Source: Actinocorallia herbida
GTDB lineage: Bacteria; Actinomycetota; Actinomycetes; Streptosporangiales; Streptosporangiaceae
Direction: 5' to 3'
Assembly (NCBI RefSeq): GCF_003751225.1
Contig: NZ_RJKE01000001.1
Coordinates: 1,178,001-1,242,000 of the forward strand
Length of the DNA stretch: 64,000 nucleotides
The notes beneath the pieces are model-generated. The model did not search any database, was not told the DNA's origin, and saw nothing but the letters and a program-made list of their open reading frames with translations. The translations under genes and the position numbers were made by a program. Positions within the stretch are counted from its first letter, which is position 1. Every line of letters begins with the position of its first letter. This document shows positions 1 to 9,354 of this stretch, one piece after another.

Positions 1-2
1 CG

Positions 3-1847
3 GCGGTGGCCGCGGCCGGCACGCGGATCGCCGGGCTGCCCCGCGTCGCGGGGGTGGAGGACCCGCGCATGAGCGCGGACGGCCGCACCGCCCTCATCAC
101 GGTCCGCTACGACAGGGCGGTGACCGAGCTGGCGCCGAAGAAGGACCTCGCCCTGCTGGAGGAGGCCGCGCGGGTCCCGGGCGCCCGGTCGGAGTTCGGC
201 GGCCAGGTGCCGGAGAACGTCTCGGCACCTGGCGGACTGTCCGAGGCGCTCGGCGTCACCGCCGCGCTGGTCGTGCTGTTCCTGGCGTTCGGCTCGGTCA
301 TCGCGGCGGGGCTGCCGCTGGCCGTCGCGCTCACCGGGCTCGGCGTGGGCGTCTCGGGCATCACGGTGCTCGCCGCCTTCATCGACGTGAGCACGACGAC
401 CCCGACCCTCGCCGTCATGATCGGGCTCGGGGTCGGGATCGACTACGCGCTCTTCGTGCTCACCCGGTTCCGGGAGAACCTCGCGGAGGGGATGGCCGTG
501 CCGGAGGCCGTCGCGTCCGCCGCCGCCACCGCGGGCCGGTCGGTGCTCTTCGCGGGGCTGACCGTGCTGTTCGCCCTGTGCGGGCTGGCGTTCGCGGGGC
601 TGCCCGTGTTCGTCACGATGGGGTACGCGACCGGGCTCGTGGTCGCCGCGACCATGGCGTCGGCGCTCACCCTGCTGCCCGCGCTGCTCGGCCTGGCCGG
701 GCGCCGGGTGCTGCGCCGCCGCGAGCGCAGGGGCGCGGCCGTCGCGGTCGCCTCGCCGCGGATCGCGGCCTGGGCGGCGCGGGTCGGGCGGCGTCCGCTG
801 CCGTGGCTGCTCGCCGCGCTGACCCTGCTGCTCGCGCTCGCCGCGCCGACCCTCGCGCTGCGCAACTGGCCGAGTGACGCGAGTTCCGAGCCGACCTCCG
901 CCACGGTCCGGCAGGCCTACGACCTCATCGCCGACGCCTACGGGCCCGGCGCGAACGGCCCGCTCGTGGTGGCGCTCGACCTGGGCGAGGGCGCCGACCC
1001 CGCCGCGGTCCGCGACCGGCTCGCCGGGCTGCCGGGCGTGGCCGCGGCGGCCGAACCCGTGGTCTCGCCGGACGGGGCGGCCGCCGCCCTCACCGTCATC
1101 CCGCGGTTCGGTCCGCAGGACGAGCGGGTGGCGCCGCTCGTCGACGCGATCCGGGCCCAGGTGCGGCCGGAAGGCGGCGAGGTCACCGGGCTCACCGCCG
1201 CCTACCGCGACATCAGTGAGCTGATCATGGACCGGCTGCCGGTCGTCGTCCTCGTCGTCGTCGGGACGTCCTGCGCGCTGCTGCTGCTGGTGTTCCGGTC
1301 GATCGCGGTGCCGCTCAAGGCCGCGGTGATGAACCTGCTGTCGGTCGGCGCGGCCTACGGGGTCGTCACCGCGCTGTTCCAGTGGGGCTGGGGCGCCTCG
1401 GCGCTGGGCCTGCCGCACGGCGTGCCGGTCTCCAGCTACGTGCTCCCGCTGATGTTCGCGGTGCTGTTCGGGGTCTCGATGGACTACGAGGTGTTCCTGC
1501 TGTCGCGGGTGCGCGAGGAGTACGAGCGGACCGGCGACGCGCGCGGCTCGGTCGTCGCGGGCCTCGCCTCGACGGGCCGGATCATCACCAGCGCGGCCCT
1601 CATCATGATCGCGGTGTTCGCGGGCTTCATGCTCGACCCCGCGGTGCTCATCAAGCAGATGGGCGTCGGCCTGGCGGTCGCCGTCGCGGTCGACGCGACC
1701 CTGGTCCGGCTGGTCCTCGTGCCCGCGACGATGGCCCTGCTCGGCCGTGCCAACTGGTGGCTTCCCGGTCCGCTGGCCCGGGTCCTGCCGGCCGTCCGCC
1801 CGCGGGCCGCCGAGAAGGACGGCGACGCACTGGAGCTCGTCGGCTGA
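3..1847 (+). CDS. MMPL-family RND transporter, 5' end outside window
   Basis: This is the C-terminal ~614 residues of an MMPL/RND-type membrane exporter, a family that moves lipids, drugs or surface metabolites across the cytoplasmic membrane using proton motive force. The frame is open to the left edge, so the true start and the first membrane segment with most of the first periplasmic loop are missing. Two blocks of hydrophobic helices are separated by a soluble loop. The hallmark charged helix motifs are visible twice: GVGIDYALFVLTRFRE near base 430 and GVSMDYEVFLLSRVREE near base 1470. MMPL proteins of this type are usually 700-750 residues, so roughly 100 residues are lost to the edge. 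The substrate cannot be told. The next gene is a separate regulator about 80 bases downstream on the same strand; a functional link is possible but unproven. Confidence 0.93.
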   Translation, partial: AVAAAGTRIAGLPRVAGVEDPRMSADGRTALITVRYDRAVTELAPKKDLALLEEAARVPGARSEFGGQVPENVSAPGGLSEALGVTAALVVLFLAFGSVIAAGLPLAVALTGLGVGVSGITVLAAFIDVSTTTPTLAVMIGLGVGIDYALFVLTRFRENLAEGMAVPEAVASAAATAGRSVLFAGLTVLFALCGLAFAGLPVFVTMGYATGLVVAATMASALTLLPALLGLAGRRVLRRRERRGAAVAVASPRIAAWAARVGRRPLPWLLAALTLLLALAAPTLALRNWPSDASSEPTSATVRQAYDLIADAYGPGANGPLVVALDLGEGADPAAVRDRLAGLPGVAAAAEPVVSPDGAAAALTVIPRFGPQDERVAPLVDAIRAQVRPEGGEVTGLTAAYRDISELIMDRLPVVVLVVVGTSCALLLLVFRSIAVPLKAAVMNLLSVGAAYGVVTALFQWGWGASALGLPHGVPVSSYVLPLMFAVLFGVSMDYEVFLLSRVREEYERTGDARGSVVAGLASTGRIITSAALIMIAVFAGFMLDPAVLIKQMGVGLAVAVAVDATLVRLVLVPATMALLGRANWWLPGPLARVLPAVRPRAAEKDGDALELVG

Positions 1848-1927
1848 CCCGCGTTCCGAGCCTGCCCCGCTCCCGCGTCCACGCGGGAGCGGCAGCGGGG
1901 GTTCGTGGCGGTTTATCATGCCTCGAA

Positions 1928-4900
1928 ATGGTGGAGATTCGAGCTTTGGGCGCCCTTGAGGCGCGGGTCGGCGGACTCGCCGCAGACCTCGGGGGGACAC
2001 GTCAGCGGGCCGTCCTCGCGCGGCTGCTCGCGGCGCGGGGCCGCATGGTGCCGGTGGACCGGCTGATCGAGGACCTGTGGCCTGGGGAGGCGCCGCCGCG
2101 GGCCCTGGCGGGGGTGCAGGCGTTCGTGTCGCATCTGCGCCGGGCGCTGGAGCCGGACCGGGCGCCGCGGACGCCGGCGGGGGTGCTGGTGACCCGGGCG
2201 CCGGGGTACGCGCTGGCGCTGGACGAGGCCGCCGTCGACGTGTGGCGGTTCGAGGGGCTCGTGGCGCGCGCCGCGGATCCGGCGGAGGCGCGGGCGTGCG
2301 CCGAGGCGGCGCTGGCGCTGTGGCGCGGTCCGGCCTACGCGGAGTTCGCCGATCTGCCCTGGGCCGAGGCCGAGGCGGCGCGGCTCGACGCGCTGCGGCT
2401 CACCGCGGTCGAACGGCGGGCCGCGGCGATGCTGGACGACGGCTCGGCGGCGCAGGCGCTGCCCGACCTCGAGGCGTACACCGCCGAGCATCCGCTGCGC
2501 GAGGAGCTGTGGCGGCTGTTCGCGCTCGGGCTCTACCGGGTGGGCCGCCAGGCCGACGCGCTCGCCGCGCTGCGCAAGGTGCGGACCCTGCTCGACGACG
2601 AACTCGGCGTCGATCCCGGCCCGGCGCTCCAGCGGCTGGAGCACGACATCCTCCGGCAGGACGACGGCCTCACGCCCGTCGCGCCGCCGCGGCCTTCGCC
2701 TCCCGTTAGGACCGGACTCGCGCCGACCGGGCTTGCGCAGACCGAACTCGCGCAGACCGAACTCGCGCCGACCGGACTCGCGCAGGACGCCTCCGGGCAG
2801 GACGGGGTCGAGCCGCTGGTCGGCCGAGAGGACGAGGTCGCCGGGGCGCTGGCGGCCGTCCGGGACGGGCGCAGGATCGTGCTCGTGTCGGGGGAGGCGG
2901 GCGCGGGGAAGACGGCGTTCGCGGACCGGATCTGCCGGGAGCTGGAGGGCGAGGGCTGGCGGCGGGCCCAAGGCCGGACGCCCGAGGTGGACGGCGCCCC
3001 CGCGGCATGGGCGTGGGCCGAGCTGCTGCGCGCCCTGCACGCGGTCCGGCCGGCGCCGGACGCGCTGGCCCCGATGCTCGACGACGCGGCGCCCGCCCCG
3101 CAGGGCGACCCGTCCGTCGCCAGGTTCCGGCTGCACCGGGCCATCGGCGCCTACCTCGCCGAGATCGCCGCCGACGCCCCGCTCGTGGTCGTCCTGGAGG
3201 ACCTGCACAGGGCCGACACCGAGACCCTGGGCCTGCTCGCGGGGCTGCCCGAGCGGGTGCCCGGCGTCCTGTTCGTCGGCACGTTCCGCTCGACCGAGCC
3301 GAGCGAGCCGCTGGCCGACGCGCTCGCCGCGCTGGCCAGGCACGAGCCCGTCCGGGTCGCCCTCGACGGCCTGCGCCCCGACGCCGTCGCCGAGATCGTC
3401 GGCAGGGTGTGCCGCAGGGAGGTCGATCCCGGCACGCTCGCCGCGGTCGCCGAGCGCACCGCGGGCAACCCGTTCTTCGTGCGGGAGACCGCCCGCCTCC
3501 TCGACGCCGAAGGCCCGGACGCCGCCCTGCGCGAGGTGCCCTCCGGCGTCGGCGACGTGCTGCGCAGGCGGGTCGCGCGGCTGCCCGCCACGGCCGCGAC
3601 CGTGCTGCGGACCGCCTCGGTGCTGGGCCGCGAGGTGGACGCCGAGGTGCTCATGCGGGTGTGCGCGCTGGAGGAGGACGCCGTCCTCGACGCCCTGGAG
3701 GCCGCGCTCATCACCGGTCTGATCACCGAGGACGAGTCGGGCCCGCGCTTCGCGCACGTCCTCGTGCGCGACACCCTCTACGGCGAGCTGTCGCGGCTGC
3801 GCAGGGCCCGCGTGCACGGCAGGGTCGCCGACGCGCTGGAGGAGCTGCGGCCCGCCGACAGCGCGGCCCTCGCGCACCACCACCTCGCCGCCGGGACCCG
3901 GCTGGACCGGGCCGTCGTGCACGCCTCGCGCGCCGCCGCCGCGGCCGAGACCCGCTTCGCGCACCGCGCGGCGGTCGACCTGTGGGAGAGCGCCCTGGAG
4001 GCGCACACCCGGATCGACGGGGACGTCTCGGGCCGGATGGAGCTCATGGCCCGGCTCGTCCGCGCGCTGGTCCTGTCCGGCGACGTGATGAAGGCCAGGA
4101 TCCGCCGCGAGGAGGCCGTCCCCGCGCTGGCGGAGCTCGCCGGTGCGGGACCCGCCGACGCGGAGCTCGCCGCCCGCGTCCTCACCGCCTTCGACACCCC
4201 GATGCTGTGGGCCAACCGGCCTTACGGGCTGCGCGACGACGGCCTCATCGCGACCATGGAGGCGGTGCTCGAACGGCTGCCGCGCGGCGAGACCCGGGCC
4301 AGGCTCCTCACCTCGATCGCGCTGGAGCTCGACGGCGACGACTCGGGCCGGGGCGGCCTGGCCGCGGAGGAGGCGGTGGCGCTCGCCCGCGATCTCGGCG
4401 GCGGCGAGGTCCTGGTGCACGCGCTGAACGGCCTGTTCAACAACCGGTACCGGGGCGCGGCGGACGTGACCGCGCGCGAGGAGATAGGCCGGGAGATGCT
4501 GGCGCTCGCCGAGCGGCACTCGCTCGGCGTGTATGCGGCGCTGAGCCATCTGTCGCTGCACCAGAACGCGTGCTGCCGCCTGGACTTCGCGGCCTCCGCC
4601 GAGCTGCACGCGCGGGGCGTGGAGCTGGCCCGCCGCTACGAGCTGCCGCTGCTGCTCAACCTGTCGGCGTGGCGTGGGTGCCTCGTCCTCACCCTCGACG
4701 GTCGCTTCGAGGAGGCGGCGGCCCAGGCCGCGGCCGTGGTCCAGGGCATGGCCGGGACCAGCTCCTTCGGCGCGGAGTCGGCCATCGCCTGGTGCGTCCG
4801 GTTCGCCGTCATGTTCGCGCAGGACCGGCTGCCCGAACTCGTCGAGGAGTCGGAGCTGCTGTGGCTGAACTGGCCGCACGGCGCGGCCTGCGACGCCTAC

Positions 4901-5263
4901 GCGCTGACGCTCGCGGCCGCGGGCAGGGCCGCCGAGGCCAGGGAGGTCTTCACGCGGATCCCGCCGATCCGCCGCGACTACCTCTTCGACCTGCACATGA
5001 CGATCCGGGCGCTGGCCGCCGTCGCGGTCGGTGACGCCGAGACGGCGGAGGACGCCTACCGGCTGCTCCTGCCCTACGCGGACGGCTTCGTGGGCACCTT
5101 CACCACGGCCGTCGCCATCTGCCCGGTCCCGTGGGTGCTCGGTGAGGCGGCCTCCTTCCTCGGCCTGCCCGAGGCCGAGGGGCACTACGCGCACTCCGCC
5201 GAGGTGGCCCGGCGCGCCGGATCGGAGTTCTGGGTCCGGCGCAGTCTGGCCCGCCTGCCCTGA
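1928..5263 (+). CDS. AfsR/SARP-like BTAD regulator with AAA-type ATPase domain
   Basis: A large (1111 aa) transcriptional regulator of the BTAD type. The N-terminal ~95 residues look like the OmpR-type winged helix of SARP proteins (starts MVEIRALGALEARV). They are followed by an alpha-helical bacterial transcriptional activator domain to about residue 250. After a short repetitive linker comes an AAA_16-like ATPase with Walker A GEAGAGKT (residues 322-329) and a Walker B-like stretch ending VVVLEDLH. The last ~450 residues are Ala/Leu/Glu-rich helical repeats, probably TPR-like. No LuxR-type C-terminal helix-turn-helix is seen. ATG 1928 is chosen because the domain begins there; no strong ribosome site precedes it. 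Such proteins usually control secondary metabolism or nearby transport genes. The preceding MMPL gene is a candidate target, by position only. Confidence 0.88.
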   Translation: MVEIRALGALEARVGGLAADLGGTRQRAVLARLLAARGRMVPVDRLIEDLWPGEAPPRALAGVQAFVSHLRRALEPDRAPRTPAGVLVTRAPGYALALDEAAVDVWRFEGLVARAADPAEARACAEAALALWRGPAYAEFADLPWAEAEAARLDALRLTAVERRAAAMLDDGSAAQALPDLEAYTAEHPLREELWRLFALGLYRVGRQADALAALRKVRTLLDDELGVDPGPALQRLEHDILRQDDGLTPVAPPRPSPPVRTGLAPTGLAQTELAQTELAPTGLAQDASGQDGVEPLVGREDEVAGALAAVRDGRRIVLVSGEAGAGKTAFADRICRELEGEGWRRAQGRTPEVDGAPAAWAWAELLRALHAVRPAPDALAPMLDDAAPAPQGDPSVARFRLHRAIGAYLAEIAADAPLVVVLEDLHRADTETLGLLAGLPERVPGVLFVGTFRSTEPSEPLADALAALARHEPVRVALDGLRPDAVAEIVGRVCRREVDPGTLAAVAERTAGNPFFVRETARLLDAEGPDAALREVPSGVGDVLRRRVARLPATAATVLRTASVLGREVDAEVLMRVCALEEDAVLDALEAALITGLITEDESGPRFAHVLVRDTLYGELSRLRRARVHGRVADALEELRPADSAALAHHHLAAGTRLDRAVVHASRAAAAAETRFAHRAAVDLWESALEAHTRIDGDVSGRMELMARLVRALVLSGDVMKARIRREEAVPALAELAGAGPADAELAARVLTAFDTPMLWANRPYGLRDDGLIATMEAVLERLPRGETRARLLTSIALELDGDDSGRGGLAAEEAVALARDLGGGEVLVHALNGLFNNRYRGAADVTAREEIGREMLALAERHSLGVYAALSHLSLHQNACCRLDFAASAELHARGVELARRYELPLLLNLSAWRGCLVLTLDGRFEEAAAQAAAVVQGMAGTSSFGAESAIAWCVRFAVMFAQDRLPELVEESELLWLNWPHGAACDAYALTLAAAGRAAEAREVFTRIPPIRRDYLFDLHMTIRALAAVAVGDAETAEDAYRLLLPYADGFVGTFTTAVAICPVPWVLGEAASFLGLPEAEGHYAHSAEVARRAGSEFWVRRSLARLP
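2711..2785 (+). repeat. five tandem 15-bp units inside the regulator gene
   Basis: Five imperfect 15-bp units of the form ACCGgACTCGCGCcg stand head to tail and in frame. They encode five pentapeptides TGLAP, TGLAQ, TELAQ, TELAP, TGLAQ in the linker between the BTAD and ATPase domains. Units differ at only a few bases, which suggests recent slippage and length variation between strains. Confidence 0.9.
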
Positions 5264-5267
5264 GCCC

Positions 5268-5290
5268 GCGGCCGCCCCGAGGGCGGCCGC
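5268..5290. terminator. bidirectional hairpin between convergent genes
   Basis: A perfect 10-bp inverted repeat (GCGGCCGCCC / GGGCGGCCGC) with a 3-base loop lies just after the regulator stop and before the stop of the convergent hemerythrin gene. There is no T-run, as is common for actinobacterial terminators. Confidence 0.6.
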
Positions 5291-5307
5291 CGCGCCCGGC
5301 CGTCGGC

Positions 5308-5964
5308 TCAGGCGCCGTACACCGCGCGGCTCAGGCGGGTGAAGGACGGGCGGGTGAGCCGCAGGATCAGCCGCATGACGGGCCCGGCCTCCTTCAGCAG
5401 GTGGGCGAGCTCGGGCGGCGTGCTGTAGGCGGCGATGAGGGGCACGACCCACTTCATCTGGCCGAACGGCCCCTTGGCGATCTCCTTCTCGCACCGGTCC
5501 CAGTCGTCCTTCGAGACATAGCGGCGCAGGACGGGGAAGACCGAGGCCTCCTCCTCGGTGATGTGCTCGTCGAGGAGGTCGCGGAGATCGGCCAGCGCGG
5601 TGGCCCTGGCGACGCCGCGGGTCGCCCTGATCCGGTCGAGGCAGGGGTCGATGGCCGCGTGGTCCTCGGTGAGCGGGCCGAGGTCGATCGCGGCTCCGGC
5701 GGAGGCGACGAGCACCGGCCAGACGATCGCGTCCTCGCGGGCGTGGTGCGAGTGGATCTCGTGGAGCAGGTGGTCCAGGTGCCGCTGGAGCGCGGCCTCG
5801 CGCTCGGCGGGGAACGGCAGGTCCCCCTGCTCGGCCGTCAGGGCGGCGAGCCTGCGCGCCTCGCCGCGCATCGCGCGGTGGATGATCGCGAAGGTGGTCA
5901 GGTCTGCTTCCGGCTGCCCGGCGGTGCGGGGCCGCACGGCCGGGGGGCGAATCTCACTGGTCAT
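5308..5964 (-). CDS. hemerythrin HHE domain protein
   Basis: A soluble 218-aa protein with a hemerythrin-like four-helix fold expected to bind a di-iron centre and sense or carry O2, NO or redox signals. The metal-ligand pattern is visible in order: FAIIHRAM, then HLDHLLHEIHSHHAREDAIVWP, then LTEDHAAIDP, then LLDEHITEEEASVFPVL. The tail (about residues 165-218) is basic and has no recognisable domain. The start ATG at 5964 gives MTSEIRPP and removes a long antisense extension that runs into era. It is divergent from era with about 150 bp between the starts. No signal peptide is seen, so it should be cytoplasmic. The exact role (oxygen storage, signalling or NO defence) is not evident. Confidence 0.88.
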   Translation of the reverse strand: MTSEIRPPAVRPRTAGQPEADLTTFAIIHRAMRGEARRLAALTAEQGDLPFPAEREAALQRHLDHLLHEIHSHHAREDAIVWPVLVASAGAAIDLGPLTEDHAAIDPCLDRIRATRGVARATALADLRDLLDEHITEEEASVFPVLRRYVSKDDWDRCEKEIAKGPFGQMKWVVPLIAAYSTPPELAHLLKEAGPVMRLILRLTRPSFTRLSRAVYGA

Positions 5965-6117
5965 GGCGCCACTGTCGCCGGGAGCCCTTGCGGGCCTCTT
6001 GCCGTGCGCTTGCCGCCCGTCTGCGGGGGCGCTCTCCGCCTCGTCGGAGGGGGTGCGGGAGGGTCGCGGGCCGGGTCCCTGGTCGGGCCATCGGCCCGCA
6101 TACGGGAGAATCGGAAC

Positions 6118-7056
6118 GTGACCACGCCAGACCAGCCCGACTTCAGATCCGGATTCGCCTGTTTCGTGGGGCGGCCCAACGTGGGCAAGTCGACGCTGAT
6201 GAACGCGCTGGTGGGCGCGAAGGTGGCGATCACCAGCAATCGGCCGCAGACCACCCGACGGGCGATCCGCGGCATCGTGCACCGCGCCGACGCCCAGCTC
6301 GTCATCGTCGACACCCCGGGGCTGCACCGGCCCCGCACCCTGCTGGGCGAGCGGCTGGACAGCCTCGTGCGCGGCACCCTCACCGAGGTCGACGTGATCG
6401 GCTTCTGCGTCCCGGCCGACGAGAAGGTCGGCGACGGCGACCGCTACATCGCCAGGGAGCTGGCCCAGATCAAGGGCACCCCGGTCGTGGCGATCGTCAC
6501 CAAGGCCGACAAGGTCACCCCGCAGCAGCTCGCCGAGCAGCTCATGGCCGTCGACGCGCTCGGCGCCTGGGCCGAGATCGTGCCCGTCTCGTCGTTCGGC
6601 GGCGTCGGCGGCTCGTCCGTCCAGCCCTACCAGCTCGACGTGGTCGCCGACGTGATCATCGGCAGGCTGCCCGAGGGCCCGCCGCTCTACCCCGAGGGCG
6701 ACCTCACCGACGAGCCCGAGCAGATCCTCGCCGCGGAGTTCATCCGCGAGGCGGCGCTGGAAGGCGTCGAGCAGGAGGTGCCGCACTCGATCGCGGTGGT
6801 CGTCGACGAGATGGCGCCGCGCTCCGGCAGGTCGGACCTCACCGACATCTACGCGCACGTGTTCGTCGAGCGGCCGAGCCAGAAGGCGATCCTCATCGGC
6901 CGCAAGGGCGAGCGGCTGCGCAAGGTCGGCACCCAGGCGCGCAAGCAGATCGAGGCGATGCTGGGCACCCGGGTCTACCTGAACCTCCAGGTCAGCGTGG
7001 CCAAGGACTGGCAGCGCAACCCCAAGCAGCTGCGCAGACTCGGCTTCTACGACTGA
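6118..7056 (+). CDS. era: GTPase Era, 16S rRNA-binding ribosome assembly factor
   Basis: A 312-aa protein matching Era in full. It has the G1 motif GRPNVGKST, the G2-region Thr (QTTRRAIRG), G3 DTPGL and G4 TKAD. The C-terminal KH RNA-binding domain has the typical AILIGRKGERLRKVG stretch and the ending QRNPKQLRRLGFYD. Era binds the 3' end of 16S rRNA and checks 30S maturation. The start GTG 6118 is supported by GGGAG about 9 bases upstream and by the usual short N-terminus before the G1 motif. In Streptomyces-type genomes era lies not far from leuA and recO. Here about 30 kb of other genes stand between era and leuA. Confidence 0.97.
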   Translation: MTTPDQPDFRSGFACFVGRPNVGKSTLMNALVGAKVAITSNRPQTTRRAIRGIVHRADAQLVIVDTPGLHRPRTLLGERLDSLVRGTLTEVDVIGFCVPADEKVGDGDRYIARELAQIKGTPVVAIVTKADKVTPQQLAEQLMAVDALGAWAEIVPVSSFGGVGGSSVQPYQLDVVADVIIGRLPEGPPLYPEGDLTDEPEQILAAEFIREAALEGVEQEVPHSIAVVVDEMAPRSGRSDLTDIYAHVFVERPSQKAILIGRKGERLRKVGTQARKQIEAMLGTRVYLNLQVSVAKDWQRNPKQLRRLGFYD

Positions 7057-7059
7057 TCG

Positions 7060-7079
7060 GGCGGCCGCCGAGGGCCGCC
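7060..7079. terminator. short hairpin between convergent era and GT39 gene
   Basis: GGCGGCC and GGCCGCC pair as a 7-bp stem with a 6-base loop, directly after the era stop and in front of the stop of the convergent membrane protein gene. A weak terminator candidate without a T-run. Confidence 0.4.
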
Positions 7080-7083
7080 GGCG

Positions 7084-8544
7084 CTACTGGTCCGCCGCCG
7101 GACCCGCGGCCGCGTCCGGGACGCCCCCGGTGCGCTCGGTGAGTTCGGGCAGCGGGTCGGCAAGGCGGTAGAGCCCGACCTTGCCGCCCTTGTACCGCCA
7201 CTCCTCGACCAGGACGAAGCCGTCGGCCGCCAGGGCGGCCCGCTTGGCGGGGGCGGTGGACTTGGAGCCGGGCAGGAACGCCACCCGGTTGTCCACGAGC
7301 CAGACCCTGGGCGCCCCGGCCAGCGCCGCGGGGTAGCCGTTCCGGCCCACCTCGCGGCCCTTGAGGTCGCCCGTCCGCCGGGGGGAGACCCGCAGCAGGA
7401 CGTCGTCCAGGCCCCGCCACGCGTCCCGGTAGGTCGCGAGGACGGGCCGGAAGCGGATGTCGGTGAAGACCACCGCGTCGCCGTCCGCCTTGCGGGCCGA
7501 GACGACGTCGGCCAGCGCGCGCAGGTCGTCGACCCTGGCGTCCTGGCGGCGGACGTCGAGCTGGGCGGGCACGGCCGCGGCGACGGCCACGGCGAGCCCG
7601 GCCCAGGCCAGTGGCCGCCATGGCAGGAGGTCGAGGCCCGAGGCCACCAGCAGCGCCGCGGCGGGGACGCAGAACAGCAGGTACCGCTGGACGTACAGGG
7701 GCGAGACCAGCGAGACCCCGAGGAGCAGGCCGGGCGGGAGCAGCAGCCACGGCAGCGCGACGGGCGCGGCGGGTGAGCGCCGGAAGACCGCGTAGCCGGC
7801 CAGGAGGAGCGCGGGCAAGGCGAAGTAGGGCCCCCAGCCGAGCCCTTCGAGCAGGTTGACGATCCCGTTCCAGGTGGGCCGCTCGATCCAGCCGACCTGG
7901 TAGCGCTGCCCCGCGGCGGCGTAGCCCAGCACGGACAGCGGCACCATGGCCGCCGCGGTGGAGATCAGGAAGGGCCGCCAGTCCTTGCGGCGGGCCAGGA
8001 GATGCGCGGGCAGGATCAGCAGCGCGAACAGGTGGGCCGCGCCCAGGAACACGATGGACAGCGCGTACCAGGCCCAGCCGCGCCTGTCCTCGGCCCGGAC
8101 CAGCAGCCAGGACGCCAGCGCCGCCAGGGCCATGACGAGGGCGTACTGGCGGGCCTCCTGCGCGTGCCTGGCCACGAACGGGGACGCGGCCACGAGCAGG
8201 CCGGCGATCAGTCCCGTCCGGTCCGACACCAGCCGCCTGCCGAGCGCGGCGGTCAGGCCCGCGGCGGCCGCGGCGGCCAGCGCGGACGGAAGGCGCAGCG
8301 CGATCACCGAGTCGCCCGCCACCGCGGTCCAGAGCTGCATGACCACGTAGTAGGCGGCGTGGACGGCGTCGATCTCGCCGAGGACGGCGCCGAGCTGCGG
8401 CAGCGAGCGGCCCGCGAGGTCCGCGGTGACCGCCTCGTCCCGCCAGAGCGAGGGGGTGCCGAGCGTCCAGAGCGCCGTCGCGAGGCCCGCCAGGGCGGCG
8501 AGCGCGGGCACGAGGGCGGGGGAGCGGGGCAGACGGGTGTTCAT
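7084..8544 (-). CDS. GT39/PMT-like multi-spanning glycosyltransferase
   Basis: A 486-aa integral membrane protein with about ten hydrophobic segments over residues 8-330 and a soluble C-terminal ~150 residues. The first loop after helix 1 carries PSLWRDEAVTADLA, the acidic loop typical of GT-C enzymes of the protein mannosyltransferase/ArnT type. These use a polyprenyl-phosphate sugar donor on the outer face of the membrane. The acceptor is unknown. The gene starts at ATG 8544, divergent from the zinc-ribbon gene at 8743, with a 198-bp AT-richer intergenic that must hold both promoters. It converges with era. Confidence 0.8.
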   Translation of the reverse strand: MNTRLPRSPALVPALAALAGLATALWTLGTPSLWRDEAVTADLAGRSLPQLGAVLGEIDAVHAAYYVVMQLWTAVAGDSVIALRLPSALAAAAAAGLTAALGRRLVSDRTGLIAGLLVAASPFVARHAQEARQYALVMALAALASWLLVRAEDRRGWAWYALSIVFLGAAHLFALLILPAHLLARRKDWRPFLISTAAAMVPLSVLGYAAAGQRYQVGWIERPTWNGIVNLLEGLGWGPYFALPALLLAGYAVFRRSPAAPVALPWLLLPPGLLLGVSLVSPLYVQRYLLFCVPAAALLVASGLDLLPWRPLAWAGLAVAVAAAVPAQLDVRRQDARVDDLRALADVVSARKADGDAVVFTDIRFRPVLATYRDAWRGLDDVLLRVSPRRTGDLKGREVGRNGYPAALAGAPRVWLVDNRVAFLPGSKSTAPAKRAALAADGFVLVEEWRYKGGKVGLYRLADPLPELTERTGGVPDAAAGPAADQ

Positions 8545-8742
8545 CGCGCGATGAGGCTACAGCCGACCTGACGTAAAAAACGATCCGTCCTGGTTTTTAG
8601 CGGGTTGTCCGGGCCGATCGTGGGCGGGAGCAGGGAGGGAGCGGGGATACCCTTGCGCCCGCACGTCTCTGGCCATATCACCCACATCAGGCCGGATCCC
8701 TCTGTACCTTGACTTTCTCGACCCCTTCGAAGGGAGACCCCT

Positions 8743-9354
8743 ATGTTCGTCCTCTTCGGGGTATCGGTCTGCTTCAGGACCGTGGGCGAGGGCATGTTCC
8801 ACTGCCCGTCCTGCGGCGGCGACCGCCGGTACCGGCGGCGTGCCGGGCGGCGCTATGTGGCGCTGTTCTTCCTCCCCCTGATCCCCCTCGCCCGGCTCGG
8901 CCACACCGTGCAGTGCAAGACCTGCGCGACCCGCTTCAACACCGCGGTGCTGCGGATGCCCACCGCGGCCCGGATGGAGGCGGCCCTGCCCGCCGCCGCC
9001 CGCGCCGCCTGCTGCCTGGCCCTACTGGCCGGGGACCCCGCCGACACCGTCGCCCGGGTCCGGGCGGTGGACGTCGTGCGCGGCTACGGCGAGGACGCCT
9101 ACGGCCCCGACGAGCTCGCGGGGGACCTGGACATGCCGGAGTCCTTCCAGCTCGAGGAGATCGCCGCGACGGGCGCCCAGCTCGCGGTCGAGGCCAAGGA
9201 GTGGTTCCTGGCCCAGATCGTCAGGGTGGCGCTGTGCACGGGTGAGCTGACCGACGGGCAGCGCGAGGAGCTGCACCGGATCGCCGCGACCCTGGGCCTC
9301 AGCCCCGCGCACGGCCTCGGCGTGATCCTCACCACCGAGGGCGCTACGCGATGA
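8743..9354 (+). CDS. zinc-ribbon protein with TerB-like helical domain
   Basis: A 203-aa protein with an N-terminal zinc ribbon (CPSCGGDRRY at residues 23-32 and CKTCATRF around residue 59). A hydrophobic stretch YVALFFLPLIPLARLG lies between the two Cys pairs. The C-terminal half (about 140-203) is helical and reads like a TerB/DnaJ-inhibitor-type domain (LTDGQREELHRIAATLGLSP). Start ATG 8743 follows GAAGGGAGA at good spacing. Its stop overlaps the start of the following DDAH-like gene in an ATGA, so the two are translationally coupled. A role in metal or stress sensing is possible, but no activity can be assigned. Confidence 0.75.
   Translation: MFVLFGVSVCFRTVGEGMFHCPSCGGDRRYRRRAGRRYVALFFLPLIPLARLGHTVQCKTCATRFNTAVLRMPTAARMEAALPAAARAACCLALLAGDPADTVARVRAVDVVRGYGEDAYGPDELAGDLDMPESFQLEEIAATGAQLAVEAKEWFLAQIVRVALCTGELTDGQREELHRIAATLGLSPAHGLGVILTTEGATR

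Noticed and set aside
1916-5494. A very long open frame on the minus strand opposite the BTAD regulator
   Set aside because: High GC leaves antisense frames open; its composition (Arg/Gly/Ala/His-rich, no domains) is that of a shadow and the sense strand has clear domains.
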